Shown here piece after piece: positions 16,301 to 23,223 of a stretch of DNA of 39,778 bases. The notes below the pieces were generated by a model. The model saw nothing but the letters and a program-made list of their open reading frames with translations. It did not search any database and was not told the origin of the DNA. The translations under genes were made by a program, and so were the position numbers. This DNA comes from Nitriliruptoraceae bacterium. Its GTDB lineage: Bacteria > Actinomycetota > Nitriliruptoria > Nitriliruptorales > Nitriliruptoraceae. Position 1 is the first letter of the stretch. Each line of letters starts with the position of its first letter. The stretch spans positions 1 to 39,778 of the forward strand of contig PWLR01000079.1 of assembly GCA_003558435.1 (NCBI GenBank). The letters run 5' to 3'.

Positions 16301-16630
16301 GGCGACTTCCTCGAGGACGATCCGTACGAGGAGTGGGCCACCCCGCTGCGGGAGGAGGCGCGAGCCGCCTACACGGCCGTGACCCATGCGCTCGCCACCG
16401 ATGCGGTGCGGTCCGGCGACCACGACATGGCCGTGCGCTACTGCCTACGCATCCTCGAGCGCGACCCGTACGACGAGGGCGCCCACCTCGACCTCGTGCG
16501 GTCACTGGTGTCAGCCGGCCGGCACGGGGAAGCGCACCGCCACTACCAGCTCTATGCAGCCAGGATGCACGAGATCGGCGTCGAATCGGTCGTCTTCCCC
16601 GCTGAGGGGAGCACCGGACCCCGCCGCTGA
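13307..16630 (+). CDS. MalT-like STAND ATPase fused to a C-terminal SARP/BTAD DNA-binding module
   Basis: 1107 aa from a TTG start with GAGAAG 7 nt upstream; an ATG at 13358 (residue 18) is an alternative. VPPPSYVRRAELESRI is the typical MalT/LAL entry. The P-loop is GAGFGKST (54-61) and Walker B is DIVLVLDDVDEL (142-153). A winged-helix-like lid region and a long TPR array (about 380-830) follow. The C-terminus replaces the usual LuxR helix-turn-helix with an OmpR-like DNA-binding domain (LRSLGAFRVLRDG, then LLKMLLARRGRPTSREVLMD) and a BTAD helical domain ending near 1100. MalT-type proteins multimerise on ATP plus inducer; SARP domains bind direct heptamer repeats. It is followed after 79 bp by a 62-aa protein on the same strand. 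Confidence 0.9.
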   Translation: MDEQPPPGPPSGHIHVPMAKALPPVPPPSYVRRAELESRIGECLHHRLTTVVAGAGFGKSTLLAAWAADAGAAWYTLGRDDAAPTALARGILAALRVRIPDLPTELTTAATSSSGPDTLASTRGASLGAILAETLDEHTRGDIVLVLDDVDELPLGGAAAELVQRLCRQGPPNLHLVLSSRNEPPFRVQRLRGRGQVLALHGDDLAFSPNETRQLLTTLLGDHADRFTGPLQELTGGWPAAIRLAAEALRRTGTDDADDAMARLRTSGSSLFPYLVEEVFANRPPATRELVRRIAPLPRFTVELCRHLGIEAPGSVIDGLGRWGMLEGSNEADGWYALNGLVREYALAELPLDAEERTTLWRTAAGWMSANHHHVEALRCLFAAGDHAAGAELLRTRGRELVAAGHVHEVVKAVTDLPSHLHGPELQIIAGEARQVLGDWEGALACFHEAAGDQPLLPAGLAWRIGLIHHLRGEPDEALAAYGRGRIVDPDGRDEALLSAWTAAAHYIRGDEMACQEHAELAHRAAQRAGDPEALATSHTVLAMLAALQGDRRANDAHYLQALDAAESAGNVLLLARIHCNRGSRSLEEGAYEDAIIELERAIRLAEVTGFAAFHALALSNRGEARLALGRLEEATADYQAARDIYQRIGSAMVSYPLAGLGQVHSVRGDLALARAALEEAVDVAERAGDQQGLVPALAGLARVVAGDDPVLAEQLVRRAIAPGSGMAHVDALLGAGWVALAIDRRVDARAFAADAETHARRRRDRAGLAESLELRSLAAEPPSRDLTHLDQAAAIWRELGNPIGMARVALARTRLAAGPTDTTRDDLASDQLRALGVGARAAEAAGPLRSLTARNGPPVALRSLGAFRVLRDGTTAPVTDWQSRKARDLLKMLLARRGRPTSREVLMDNLWPGEDPGRLGNRLSGLLSTVRSVLDPDHRFAAEHLVVSDRGSVWLELDHLDIDVLSFLEAASAGLSLRRDGSAGAADVLRAAEAAYTGDFLEDDPYEEWATPLREEARAAYTAVTHALATDAVRSGDHDMAVRYCLRILERDPYDEGAHLDLVRSLVSAGRHGEAHRHYQLYAARMHEIGVESVVFPAEGSTGPRR

Positions 16631-16709
16631 TCGGCATGGGTCGGCCCGGCGTCACGCCACCCACATCTCACCCGAACCTTTCCGGGACGCCGTGCACGAT
16701 GCTCTCGGC

Positions 16710-16898
16710 ATGGAGACGTTCGTGGTGCGCCTGTGGACACCGTCCGACCATGACCCGGACAGTGAGCCGTTCCTGTTGTGCGGGACCGCACTCCACGTCG
16801 CCACGGCCCGCGAGACCCGATTCACCTGTGCCACGGAGCTGCTGGCGTTCCTCCTCGAGGATGCGGGGAAGCACGACCTGTCAGCGACGCGCTCATGA
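16710..16898 (+). CDS. Small conserved-looking protein coupled to the AfsR-like regulator
   Basis: 62 aa (begins METFVVRLWTPSD, ends near LLAFLLEDAGKHDL). It lies between two BTAD regulators on the same strand, and its TGA overlaps the ATG of the next gene (ATGA at 16895-16898), strong evidence that it is translated. The pattern of a FVVRLW strand, a short middle with alternating hydrophobic residues and a terminal ATELLAFLL helix resembles small proteins I associate with LuxR/BTAD regulators in actinobacteria, whose function is not known to me. The ribosome binding site is weak; a GTG at 16692 would add six residues. It may be a regulatory partner of one of the STAND proteins. Confidence 0.7.
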   Translation: METFVVRLWTPSDHDPDSEPFLLCGTALHVATARETRFTCATELLAFLLEDAGKHDLSATRS

Positions 16899-19387
16899 CC
16901 GCGGGCGCTCACACCTCCGCTGACGGCGTGCTCCGTCCAGCACCGGCGTCCCCACCTCCGAGGGTGACCATCGGCCTACTCGGCCCGTTGGTCCTGTGCT
17001 GCGACGGAACGGAGATCCAGCCGGAAGCGGCGAAACAGCAGGTCGTGCTCGCCGCTCTGGCCTGCCGTCCCGGCGAGATCGTGACCGTCGGCGCGCTGGT
17101 CGACGAGCTCTGGGGTGACCATGCTCCGAGGACCGCCGCCAACACGCTCCAAACCTACGTATCGCGTCTGCGTCGACGTGTGGGGTCCGCCGACCGGGGC
17201 GCTCACCAGCTCATCCGCACCCGCGCACACGGCTACCAGCTCGCCGTTGCCGACGACGCGGTCGATGCCACCCGTTTCGTCGCACTCATCGAGCGGGCTC
17301 GCGAGGTCTGCACCCGCGATCTCCCAGCGGGCCACGAACTACTGACCGAAGCGCTCGCCTTGTGGCGAGGTCCCGCCTTCGCGAGCCTCGAGGTCGGATC
17401 GTTGTTGGGCCCGGAGGCGACCCGACTCGAGGAACTGCGCCTCAGCGCGAGCTGTGAGCGGATCGAACTGGCCATCGACCTGGGTCGGCACGCCGCGGTC
17501 ATCCACGAGCTGCAGGCGCTGATCACGGCACAGCCACTGCGTGAACGGCTCAGTGAGTTGTTGATGACCGCCCTGTACCGGTCCGGCCGACAGGTCGAGG
17601 CGCTGGAGGTGTACCGCTCGCTACGGGCTCTGCTGGTGGAGGAACTGGGCATCGAGCCCGGCCCCGGGATACGCGCGGTCCAGCAGGCCGTGCTGGCACA
17701 GGAGCCGTTGCCGAGGCCACCGGCGCCGGGCCCGATGCACATCTCGACCCTGGTTCCGATGCCGACGGACCGGGGGCCCGGGACCGAGCCCGCGGTGCGG
17801 CCCGATCGAGTCCGGCCGGCGGACGAACTGCCGGTACCCCTCACCGAACTGATCGGGCGGGAACAGGACGTGCAGTCCATCTGTCGGGGGGTGCACCTCC
17901 ACCGTCTGGTGACGCTCACCGGCGCCGGCGGGTGTGGCAAGACCCGCATCGCGATCGCCGTGGCCGAGCGGATCCGAGGTTCGATGCCCCACGGCATCGG
18001 GTTCGTCGACCTCGGCGAGCTGGCCCAGGGCGAACCGGTGGTCGGGGCGGTCGCGGCCGGCCTCGGTATCACCGGACGCCCCGACCGTCCCCCGATCGAG
18101 GGACTCGTCGACCGGTTGCGTCACCAGGAGATGCTCGTCGTGCTCGACAACGCCGAGCACCTCGTGACCGCGCTGGCGCCGCTCGTCGAACGCCTGGTCA
18201 GTGCCTGTCCGGGCCTGCGGGTGTTGGTCACGAGCCGGGAGGCTCTGCGGGTGGCCGGCGAGCGGATCGTCGCCGTCCGACCGTTGGCCGTGCCACCGGC
18301 CGCCCCGTGCCCACTCGGCGAACTCGTTCGGGTCCCCGCGGTGCGGCTCTTCGCCGAGCGAGCGGCCTCGATGCGTCCGGGCTTCGAGGTGACCGACGAC
18401 AGCGCTTCCTCGGTGATCCGGATCTGTCGGACACTCGATGGCATCCCGCTCGCCCTCGAGCTGGCCGCAGCACGCTTGGCCGTGCTCGGTCCGGAGGAGC
18501 TCGCCGATCGTCTCAGCGACCGGTTCTCGCTGTTGGTGGCGGGGAACCGGACCGCCCCCGAGCGTCACCGCACGCTCCGCGCCGCCGTCGCATGGAGCCA
18601 CGATCTGCTCGCCGACGACGAACGGCGCCTGTTCGCCCGACTCGGGGTGTTCGCGGGCGGGTTCACGCTGCAGGCAGCCACAGCCATCTGCGGTCCCGTC
18701 ACCGAGCGCGACCTCACCGACGAGCCCGTCGAAGCCGAGGTGCTCGATCTCCTGGGGCACCTGGTGGCGAAGTCGTTGGTCGTGGCCGAGCCGGGTCCCG
18801 GCGGCGTCCGTTTCCGCCTGCTCGACACGCTGCGCGCCTACGCCCGCGAACAGCTCGCGGACGCGGGCGAAACCGGAGGCCTCCGTCGCGCGCACGCCAC
18901 CTGGTACCTCGGGCGGCTCCTGGGCGCAGAGGCCCGGCTGCGCGACGGCCAGCGGCGCTGGTGCCATCACCTGGACGACGAGCAGGACGAGCTCTGTGCC
19001 GCGTTGAGCTGGAGCCTGGAGGCCGGGGACCTCACCGGCGCACTGCTCCTGACCCGTTCGCTGTGGTCGTTGTGGTCCACGACCGGGCGGATCCGGGAAG
19101 GCCACCGAGGGACACGTCGCGTCCTTCAGCCCGCATCGGATACGCCGAACTCCACCGAACGACTCCACGGACAGCTGCTCGAGCAGGCAGCCCAGCTGGC
19201 GTGGTCGCGCGGCGAACTCGATGTGGTCGAGACCGCTGCCGCGCGGGACGGGTGGTCGAGCCCGGCGGCCGCGGCGGCGACCCGGGCCATGCACCTGGTG
19301 GCCGGCGAGGCGGATCGAGCCGCCGAACTCCCCGTCGAGCGCCTGGTCCGCTTCACGGCTCGGGCAGAACCCTTCGGCATCGGTTGA
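16895..19387 (+). CDS. AfsR-like SARP/BTAD regulator with NB-ARC ATPase
   Basis: 830 aa. The start is fixed by the ATGA overlap with the preceding small gene. Residues about 24-118 are an OmpR-like DNA-binding domain (VTIGLLGPLVLCCDG, LVDELWGDHAPRTAANTLQT, RTRAHGYQL), and about 123-268 are the BTAD domain ending at EELGIEPGPGIRAVQQAVL. A Pro-rich linker leads to an NB-ARC-like ATPase: P-loop GAGGCGKT (343-350), Walker B MLVVLDNAEHL, and the GLPLALELAA-like box as GIPLALELAA. After a winged-helix region the protein ends about 150 residues later, without the long TPR array usual in AfsR-type proteins, so it may be C-terminally shortened. It probably activates nearby genes by binding direct heptamer repeats; the divergent Hsp70/IniB promoter region is a candidate. 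Confidence 0.9.
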   Translation: MTAGAHTSADGVLRPAPASPPPRVTIGLLGPLVLCCDGTEIQPEAAKQQVVLAALACRPGEIVTVGALVDELWGDHAPRTAANTLQTYVSRLRRRVGSADRGAHQLIRTRAHGYQLAVADDAVDATRFVALIERAREVCTRDLPAGHELLTEALALWRGPAFASLEVGSLLGPEATRLEELRLSASCERIELAIDLGRHAAVIHELQALITAQPLRERLSELLMTALYRSGRQVEALEVYRSLRALLVEELGIEPGPGIRAVQQAVLAQEPLPRPPAPGPMHISTLVPMPTDRGPGTEPAVRPDRVRPADELPVPLTELIGREQDVQSICRGVHLHRLVTLTGAGGCGKTRIAIAVAERIRGSMPHGIGFVDLGELAQGEPVVGAVAAGLGITGRPDRPPIEGLVDRLRHQEMLVVLDNAEHLVTALAPLVERLVSACPGLRVLVTSREALRVAGERIVAVRPLAVPPAAPCPLGELVRVPAVRLFAERAASMRPGFEVTDDSASSVIRICRTLDGIPLALELAAARLAVLGPEELADRLSDRFSLLVAGNRTAPERHRTLRAAVAWSHDLLADDERRLFARLGVFAGGFTLQAATAICGPVTERDLTDEPVEAEVLDLLGHLVAKSLVVAEPGPGGVRFRLLDTLRAYAREQLADAGETGGLRRAHATWYLGRLLGAEARLRDGQRRWCHHLDDEQDELCAALSWSLEAGDLTGALLLTRSLWSLWSTTGRIREGHRGTRRVLQPASDTPNSTERLHGQLLEQAAQLAWSRGELDVVETAAARDGWSSPAAAAATRAMHLVAGEADRAAELPVERLVRFTARAEPFGIG

Positions 19388-19489
19388 GCACCGTGGGGCA
19401 CGAGCGAGCTCGTCGGGTTCGGCCCCCGTTCCGTCGGGATCGCCGGTGCCCGCTGCGCCGGGTCGCGTCCCTTCGTCGCTCGCTGACCG
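19388..19489. other. Short convergent intergenic region
   Basis: About 100 bp between the ends of the AfsR-like gene (+) and the Hsp70 gene (-). ACGAGC-GA-GCTCGT is a small palindrome near 19398. I see no strong terminator and no gene. Confidence 0.4.
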
Positions 19490-21622
19490 TCAGGGCAGGT
19501 CGCGACAGTTGCCGGTGTCGGGTCGCACCGAGTGATCCGGCTCCGCCACCAGGACACACAACTGCGTCGCTGCGTCCGGCCGGTCCTCGACCGTGTAGCC
19601 GGTGAACGGACTCGGCCCGCCGTACAGCTCCCATGGCCCCGAACCGGGCCTGCCAGCCTGCAACGGCGTGACCGTATCGAAGAAGAAGTGCACGTGATGG
19701 GGGTCTGGGAGCGAGGCCGTGAACCCGTCGGTGGTGAAGCTCACGACATACACGCCCTCGTCCAACGCGATCTCGGTGATCGCCGTCGACAGCGCGGCGA
19801 CCGGCTCAGACGGCCCCGGGTCCTCGTCCTCCTCCGGAGGGGGGTCGTCCTCCGGAGCAGTCTCCTCGCCTGGAGGGGACTCCTCGGCTTCGGCGCCCGA
19901 GGGCTCCTCGTCTCCCGCACCCGGGTCCGTCGTTGCGGGGGCCTCGGCACCCCCGTCCGATCCGTCCGAGGAGGACGGTTCCTGGCGATCGGACCCTGTA
20001 GCGGGCCCGGGGTCGGCACCGTGATCCGGGGGATCGGGGGCGCCCTCCCCGGACGAGCCCGCCTGCGCGCCCCGGGACGGCTCGTCGACGCCAGCACCCG
20101 GGTCGACCTCGGAACCCGGGGCCGGATCGACCTCGGTGCTCGCCGAGAGCCGCTCATCGTCATCCGCTCCCTGCCCGGAGATGGTCAGGGCATACGCCCC
20201 ACCGGCCAGGGCGAGCACCCCGATCATGGCAGCGGCGAGCACCGGTACGCGCCGGGCAGCGTCGGCCGGTCCGGTGTCGTCCGCCGACGCATCGGCGAAC
20301 ATCGTCTCGCCAGCGGGGGACCCGGGAGTGGAGACGGGCCGGTCCGCATCCGGAGTACGCGGCTCGACCGCCCCCGGTTCAGCGGTCCCCGACTCAGCGG
20401 TCCCCGGTTCAGCGGTCCCCGGCTCAGCGGTCCCCGACGAGGCAGTCCGGACCGGGTCGAGCGGGCGATCGGGCTGGGCGGGGAGAACCACCGGGACGGG
20501 CCGCGTCGGGTGGACCTCCGTGCGATCCTCGAGCGGTCCGGGCTGCGATGCCGACCCACCGGTTGCGGCGCTCGCCGTCAGCGCCGCTCCCAGGGCGATC
20601 GCGTGTTTCGGGTGCGCATCGACCGCGACGGGCCGCTCGAGTTCGGCAGAGACGAGTTGCGCGATGAGTGGGATACGTGAGGATCCACCCACCAACAGCA
20701 CGGTGTGGACCTGTTCGGGCGACACGTCAGCGGATCGCAACGCGCGCTGAAGTGCGGCGACCGTCTCGGCCAGCGTCGGACGGATCATCGCTTCGAACTC
20801 GCTCCGGGTCAGGCGGACCTCGGTCTGCAGTACCGGGAGCAACACCGGGATCGACACCTCGGTGTCCGCCGAGAGCGCCTCCTTCGCCGCGACACACTCC
20901 TCGCGCAGCCGGACCATCGCCGCGAGCGTCCGCTCGTCCTCCGGATCCATCTCCTCGAGTTTGCCGTCCAGCGAGCGACGGACGTGCGAGAGCACGGCCT
21001 CGTCGAGATCGATCCCCCCCAACCGTTCGATCCCCTCCGGATCACCCCGCATCTCGAAGCCGTCTTCCGTCTTCACCAGCACGGCGGCATCGAAGGTCCC
21101 ACCGCCGAGGTCGTAGACGGCGATCACGGAGCCCGGCTCGACCCGTTCGTTCGCGGCGTAGGAGATCGCCGCGGCCTCCGGCTCGCTCAGCATCGTCGCT
21201 CGATCGAGATCGGCCTGCCGGACCGCCTGCGTCAGCAGGTCGGTTTTGTAGGGGCCCCAGTTCGCCGGATGGCTCACCGCCACGTGACCGGGTGGGGCGC
21301 CCTGCTCCTCGGTGACCTTGTCGACGACCCAGCGCAACAGTTTGCTCATGAGCGCATCGGCCGAATACGGGGTCCCCCCGAGCAGCAACGGCGTCGGGTC
21401 GCCCAGTCGACGCTTGAACTGACGGGCGACACGTGCCGGCTCGAGGAGGCCCCGACGGAGCGCCGCCTCGCCGGTCAGTACCCCCTCGTCCTCACGCAGG
21501 AGGATGACCGAGGGCACGGACGCGCCGTGGTTGCCGAGCCCGACGACCTCGAGGTGGCCGTCCCGGCACAGCGCGGCGGCCGTGTAGGTCGTGCCGAGGT
21601 CGACGCCGAGCTGGTAGCCCAT
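19490..21622 (-). CDS. Transmembrane Hsp70-family protein with extracytoplasmic C-terminal domain
   Basis: 710 aa, start supported by AGGAGG 7 nt upstream. Residues 1-352 are an Hsp70 nucleotide-binding domain with all phosphate/adenosine motifs: DLGTTYTAAA (8-17), DLGGGTFDAA (171-180) and LLVGGSSRIP (309-318). The usual substrate-binding domain and lid are absent. Instead there is a Pro/Gly/Thr/Glu-rich linker with GTAEP repeats (397-417), one transmembrane helix (VLAAAMIGVLALAGGAYAL, about 461-479), a very acidic disordered stretch (about 485-607) and a compact C-terminal domain (608-710) with HHVHFFFDTV, SGPWELYGG and a Cys pair (C689, C706). The domain order implies ATPase inside and sensor or binding domain outside. 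It is divergent from the IniB/dynamin genes, a neighbourhood that suggests joint function in envelope stress. Confidence 0.9.
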   Translation of the reverse strand: MGYQLGVDLGTTYTAAALCRDGHLEVVGLGNHGASVPSVILLREDEGVLTGEAALRRGLLEPARVARQFKRRLGDPTPLLLGGTPYSADALMSKLLRWVVDKVTEEQGAPPGHVAVSHPANWGPYKTDLLTQAVRQADLDRATMLSEPEAAAISYAANERVEPGSVIAVYDLGGGTFDAAVLVKTEDGFEMRGDPEGIERLGGIDLDEAVLSHVRRSLDGKLEEMDPEDERTLAAMVRLREECVAAKEALSADTEVSIPVLLPVLQTEVRLTRSEFEAMIRPTLAETVAALQRALRSADVSPEQVHTVLLVGGSSRIPLIAQLVSAELERPVAVDAHPKHAIALGAALTASAATGGSASQPGPLEDRTEVHPTRPVPVVLPAQPDRPLDPVRTASSGTAEPGTAEPGTAESGTAEPGAVEPRTPDADRPVSTPGSPAGETMFADASADDTGPADAARRVPVLAAAMIGVLALAGGAYALTISGQGADDDERLSASTEVDPAPGSEVDPGAGVDEPSRGAQAGSSGEGAPDPPDHGADPGPATGSDRQEPSSSDGSDGGAEAPATTDPGAGDEEPSGAEAEESPPGEETAPEDDPPPEEDEDPGPSEPVAALSTAITEIALDEGVYVVSFTTDGFTASLPDPHHVHFFFDTVTPLQAGRPGSGPWELYGGPSPFTGYTVEDRPDAATQLCVLVAEPDHSVRPDTGNCRDLP
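20375..20434 (-). repeat. Four 15-bp coding repeats (GTAEP units)
   Basis: Four tandem copies of CGG(or A)-(T/C)TCAGCGGTCCC-type 15-bp units encode GTAEP/GTAES pentapeptides in the linker before the membrane helix of the Hsp70-like protein. Because the unit is a multiple of three, copy-number change would alter linker length without frameshift. Confidence 0.85.
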
Positions 21623-21896
21623 CGTGTGCCTCCTGGTACTCCGGTCGGTCGCAGCACCGGACCAGGGTGTGACCGGCTCGACGACCGTAGGTCCGGGTCC
21701 CGGTGCCGTCGTCCCCTATCCACCGATCCGTGCCCCCCTTCATGCCCCTATACGACCCCCTATCGGGCGATGCTCGATCGCGGGATGTCCCCGATGCGCC
21801 GCCGACGGGTCGTTTCGTAGCGTCGCTCTTCCGGCGGATCTCCCCCGGAGCATGACCGCGGCGGATGTCGCGGACCGACGAGAAGGGTGTAGAGCG
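21623..21896. promoter_or_regulatory. Divergent Hsp70/IniB control region with CCCCTAT direct repeats
   Basis: 274 bp between divergent starts. The heptamer CCCCTAT occurs at 21713-21719, 21744-21750 and 21756-21762, with a near copy CCCCTTC at 21734-21740, so the spacings are 21, 10 and 12 bp. Direct heptamers at about one or two helical turns are the known layout of SARP/BTAD operators, and two SARP-type regulators are encoded next door. TAGCGT at 21818-21823 is a possible -10 for the IniB gene, without a clear -35. Which regulator binds, and in which direction it acts, is not visible. Confidence 0.5.
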
Positions 21897-23138
21897 ATGG
21901 CATTCGACAGCGTGCACAGCTTCATCGAACTCCTGAGGCGCCTCTTGACCAGCGAGCACGAGCGTGCGGAATACGAGAACGATCCCAAGGCCTATCTGGC
22001 CCAACACGGCTACGAGGAGCTCTCCGGTCATGACGTGAAGGAAGCCATGACCTACGTCGCCGAGAGCCTGCCACCGGACCAGGCCCAGTATCTCGATTCC
22101 TACCTGCATGCGCCGTCGGGCGCCGGCTCGAACGCCGGCCACACCATCACCCAGGGCAGCGGCGCGAACCAGGGCAATGCCACCGCCTCGGCCGGCTCCA
22201 CGGGAGCCGCGTCAGTCAGCTCGCCGGCAGCGACCGCCGGGGCCGCCGCGTCGCCGGCCCCACCCCCGGTCGCGCCCTACGCCGGGGAGGACGACCTCGA
22301 CGCCGCCGCGCGGCACATCAGCCACATCACCAACCACTACAGCAGCGTGATCGAGAACAACTACAGCTCGATCGAGGACAACAGCACGAACATCGACAGC
22401 TCGATCCGTCAGCACCTCCAGGCGATGGGTGACATCCACCAGGACTTCGACACCACCGTCGCATCCGGTGACGGCGCCGTCGCCGCCGGCGGCGAGGTGT
22501 CCGGGCAGGTCAACACCGGCGAGATCAGTGGTGTCATGGCGGGTGACGTGAAGGACTCCAACCTCGTGACCGGCGACGTCGGAGGGTCGTTCGTCGGCGG
22601 CGACGTCAGCGGATCCGTGCTCGGCGACAACACCGGGGTCATCGCCGGCAACGACATCCGGGACTCGGCCATCAACCAGGGCGACAACCACGGGATCATG
22701 GCCGGCGGCAACGTCGAGGGAGCGGCGGTCGGCGACGGCAACACCGTCCTGCAGGATCTCGACAACAACAACCTCAACCTCGGCGGGACGCAGAACGCGG
22801 CCCAGAACTCGACGCTGGACAACGTCGCGTTCGGTAAGGGCAGCAGCGTCGAAACGACCGACGTCCACGCCGAGGACGGTGCCGCCGTCGCCCTCGGTGG
22901 CAACGCGACGGGCGCCTACCAGAACGTCGGTGACGGCATCGGTCAGCAGAACCAGGGCGACTACGTCGAGCAGGAGGCCACCCAGGACGAATCGGTCGAC
23001 GACTCGGTGAACATCGATGTCAACTTCGGCAACGACCGGGGAGGCGACCTCCCCGACCTGCTGGAGACCCCCGGCAACGGCGCCAGGGAGCCGGTGGTCG
23101 ACAAGTCCCACGGGGAGGACGAGATGGTCATCGACTGA
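21897..23138 (+). CDS. iniB-like: IniB-like protein: IniB N-terminal domain plus Gly/Asn/Val repeat region
   Basis: 413 aa. The start MAFDSVHSFI has GAAGGG about 10 nt upstream. Residues 1-70 (LHSFIELLRRLL-like helix, DPKAYLAQHGYEELSGHDV, then AMTYVAESLP) match the helical N-terminal domain of mycobacterial IniB and relatives. An Ala/Ser/Pro linker follows, then a helical stretch with repeated Asn/Ser (about 130-185), and about 190-345 a repetitive region of short GD/GN-V motifs (for example VTGDVGGSFVGGDVSG) that looks like a beta-solenoid. The protein has no Cys and no Trp. There is no signal peptide or membrane helix, so export, if any, is not Sec-type. It heads a run with two dynamin-like GTPases as in the mycobacterial iniBAC operon, which is induced by cell-wall inhibitors. 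The exact role of IniB is unknown. Confidence 0.88.
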   Translation: MAFDSVHSFIELLRRLLTSEHERAEYENDPKAYLAQHGYEELSGHDVKEAMTYVAESLPPDQAQYLDSYLHAPSGAGSNAGHTITQGSGANQGNATASAGSTGAASVSSPAATAGAAASPAPPPVAPYAGEDDLDAAARHISHITNHYSSVIENNYSSIEDNSTNIDSSIRQHLQAMGDIHQDFDTTVASGDGAVAAGGEVSGQVNTGEISGVMAGDVKDSNLVTGDVGGSFVGGDVSGSVLGDNTGVIAGNDIRDSAINQGDNHGIMAGGNVEGAAVGDGNTVLQDLDNNNLNLGGTQNAAQNSTLDNVAFGKGSSVETTDVHAEDGAAVALGGNATGAYQNVGDGIGQQNQGDYVEQEATQDESVDDSVNIDVNFGNDRGGDLPDLLETPGNGAREPVVDKSHGEDEMVID

Positions 23139-23143
23139 ACGCG

Positions 23144-23183
23144 CCGGTGCCGCGCGGGCGGATAGCCACCTGCGCGGCACCGG
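23144..23183 (+). terminator. Strong hairpin between the IniB-like and first dynamin-like genes
   Basis: CCGGTGCCGCGC (23144-23155) pairs perfectly with GCGCGGCACCGG (23172-23183) around a 16-nt loop, 5 bp after the IniB stop and 40 bp before the next start. It may attenuate read-through or protect the IniB mRNA 3' end, giving more IniB than GTPase. Confidence 0.6.
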
Positions 23184-23223
23184 TGGGCCCGTTCGATCCG
23201 TCGTTCCTCCACGAGGATCTGCC

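Noticed and set aside
17621..19294. 557-codon minus-strand frame and a similar-length second plus-strand frame in the AfsR-like gene
   Set aside because: Both are shadows of the AfsR-like gene, whose motifs and ATGA coupling are clear.
20375..20434. Short repeats considered as a CRISPR or mobile-element signature
   Set aside because: Units are 15 bp, contiguous, in frame and encode GTAEP; there are no spacers. No CRISPR array, insertion-sequence inverted repeats or transposase was found in the window.
19490..21622. Housekeeping DnaK
   Set aside because: It lacks the substrate-binding domain and lid, carries a membrane helix, and has no grpE or dnaJ beside it.
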